NCBI GenBank assembly: GCA_013180625.2
Contig: SNVD02002386.1
Span: forward strand, 101,937-165,936
Origin: Boswellia sacra
Taxonomy: Eukaryota > Streptophyta > Magnoliopsida > Sapindales > Burseraceae
Length of the DNA stretch: 64,000 nucleotides
Direction: 5' to 3'
Positions 62,901 to 64,000 of this stretch are shown here, piece after piece (position 1 is the stretch's first letter; each line of letters opens with the position of its first letter). A model generated the notes under the pieces. That model did not search any database and was not told where the DNA came from. It saw only the letters and a program-made list of their open reading frames with translations. The position numbers were made by a program, and so were the translations under genes.

Positions 62901-64000
62901 TAACACATGTTATAATATACATTACAAAAAAAATAGGATATTACAATTAAAGTGATCCTTCAAAACAAATATATATATAACAATTTCATAGAAGCTCATG
63001 TCACGCAGCTATATCATATCAGAGGATCGAATCACGATCATACATATCATATCATATTCGTGCACAATAAAACATATATCTAACTGGAATCATATCATAT
63101 CATAACATAGCATAACATATTGGGTGTCATGGACAATGAGCTAGAAATTCATAATTTATAACATCAAGCTCGTTCCAAAATTCTCATAAATCATAATACA
63201 TTCAAGTATAACATAAGTCCTAAAATAATGGTAATTGTGGATGTAAAATTCATATTATAAGTAAATCAAATCAAAAACATTAAAATTTAAGATAAATAAA
63301 TTATAAGAAATCTTTGAAAAAGATTTGAGTAAAACATTTCGTATTTAGAGATAATTAGAGATAAAATGGTTTGTAAATTTGTCAACAGTTTTAATTATAA
63401 AAGCAATTCTTAATAAATATTTATTTTATTAAAAATTTAATGTAAAGAAATTTGAAAATGTAATTTGATGTCTGAACATATAATTATGTAACATAGTTTT
63501 CAATTTCTAAAAGAATAAGTAAAATCTTTCATTTCCGAATCATAATTATTTCTATACTTGTCGAAATAAAGCACACTAATATAAGTATTACTTATCTCCA
63601 ATCTAGATCAACGAACTCCACTTCTATGTGTTTAGATGATCAAAAAATCCTAGAAAATTATCAAACCAATAATATCGTTAAATTCAACTTTAAATCTGTT
63701 ATAACGATTGATGCCTGGTCAAATCTAAACAGTAATGACTTTATAAATTTTATCTCTAAATTCCTTATACCAATGACTCTAAAAATTTACAAATATATAC
63801 TAGACATGGATAAGACGTCCCAAGAATTTTTTTGTAGTCTTTTGTTGGAAAAATATATTTTAATTAACGGTTAATTTTTCAGATACTAGAAAACTGTTAA
63901 ACTGTACAAATTAGTGAGTCAATTCATTTCAAAATTTTTTATAGAATTAAATCCTAGGTATAAAATTACAAAACTTTGTAGAATCATTGTAAACAAGTAA
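59945..64000 (-). mobile_element. Mirror copy of solo LTR I, cut by the window end
   Basis: Starts TGTAACACCCCG at 59945, the mirror of the end of solo LTR I, and runs to 64000 without reaching its other end. The nested LTR II copy is 60378-62945. Same order and target duplications (TTAAT complement at both sides), so it was copied together with its insertion. Confidence 0.9.
60378..62945 (-). mobile_element. Mirror copy of solo LTR II
   Basis: Minus-oriented, TGTCACAACC to GGATATTACA, flanked by ATTAA on both sides (60373-60377 and 62946-62950). It is one base longer than the left copy (GATATTTAAT against GATTTTAAT). The tandem motif array is at about 61030-61370. Several C/T and G/A differences from the left arm fall here. 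Confidence 0.9.

Larger units (their letters stand above)
54236..64000. repeat. Large palindrome (inverted repeat), arms at least 4.88 kb
   Basis: Left arm 54236-59116, right arm 59117-64000, cut by the window end. Mirror positions sum to 118233 from the centre out to about 55500, then 118234, so only a 1-base indel (near 55470 / 62770) and one of 2 bases (near 54372 / 63868) were seen. At least a dozen substitutions were noted, for example near 57116, 57092, 56417 and 54624 and their mirrors. There is no unique spacer; the centre is a (TA)n run. Either a real recent inverted duplication or a fold-back of two haplotypes in assembly. Confidence 0.93.

Overview
The window is nuclear DNA from a flowering plant, probably a eudicot. 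It is AT-rich, and its only host genes are intron-containing amino acid permeases of the AAP (AAAP/auxin permease) family, closest to the AAP7-like clade. They sit in a dense nest of LTR retrotransposons. There is no bacterial-style gene, tRNA, rRNA or CRISPR.

Permease array (about 1-43210). I read four tandem units built on one plan: an 'A' set of 5' exons (exons 1-3), then a 'B' set of 5' exons (exons 1-3), then one shared set of exons 4-7. Unit 1 (522-5412): A exons and exons 4-7 are intact and join into a 464-aa permease; the B exons between them are dead. Unit 2 (7366-13913): A exons 1-3 are intact, B exons 1-3 are intact, and a single exon 4-7 set follows, so two N-terminal halves could be spliced to one C-terminal half (457 aa from B, 463 aa from A). 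Unit 3 (about 21131-30123): the A part is a pseudogene and B is an intact 457-aa gene. Unit 4 (about 31031-43210): A is a pseudogene, only B exons 2-3 remain, and the 3' half is missing. Exon phases are the same in all units.

Mobile elements. A 6.3-kb Ty1-copia element (14266-20595, minus strand, three in-frame stops) lies 3' of unit 2. A short copia derivative interrupts A exon 2 in units 3 and 4. A solo gypsy LTR (23599-27457, TSD GTTGT) sits just upstream of the unit 3 gene. A LARD-like gypsy derivative with two 3.8-kb LTRs (31971-41029, TSD ATAAG) splits the dead A exon of unit 4. From 43217 to 53291 there is a mosaic: LTR pieces carrying a PIF/Harbinger-type element, and a decayed copia that is itself interrupted by a 3.1-kb gag-protease-only gypsy element (48165-51268, TSD CTAAG). 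A solo LTR (53304-58288, TSD ACAAT) containing a second solo LTR (55289-57855, TSD TTAAT) follows.

Palindrome. From about 54236 to the window end at 64000 the DNA is a near-perfect inverted repeat centred at about 59116/59117 in a (TA)n tract. Each arm is at least 4.88 kb, with substitutions and only two 1-2 bp indels seen. It contains both nested solo LTRs in mirror image, so it formed after those insertions, or it is an assembly fold-back. The right arm runs off the window.
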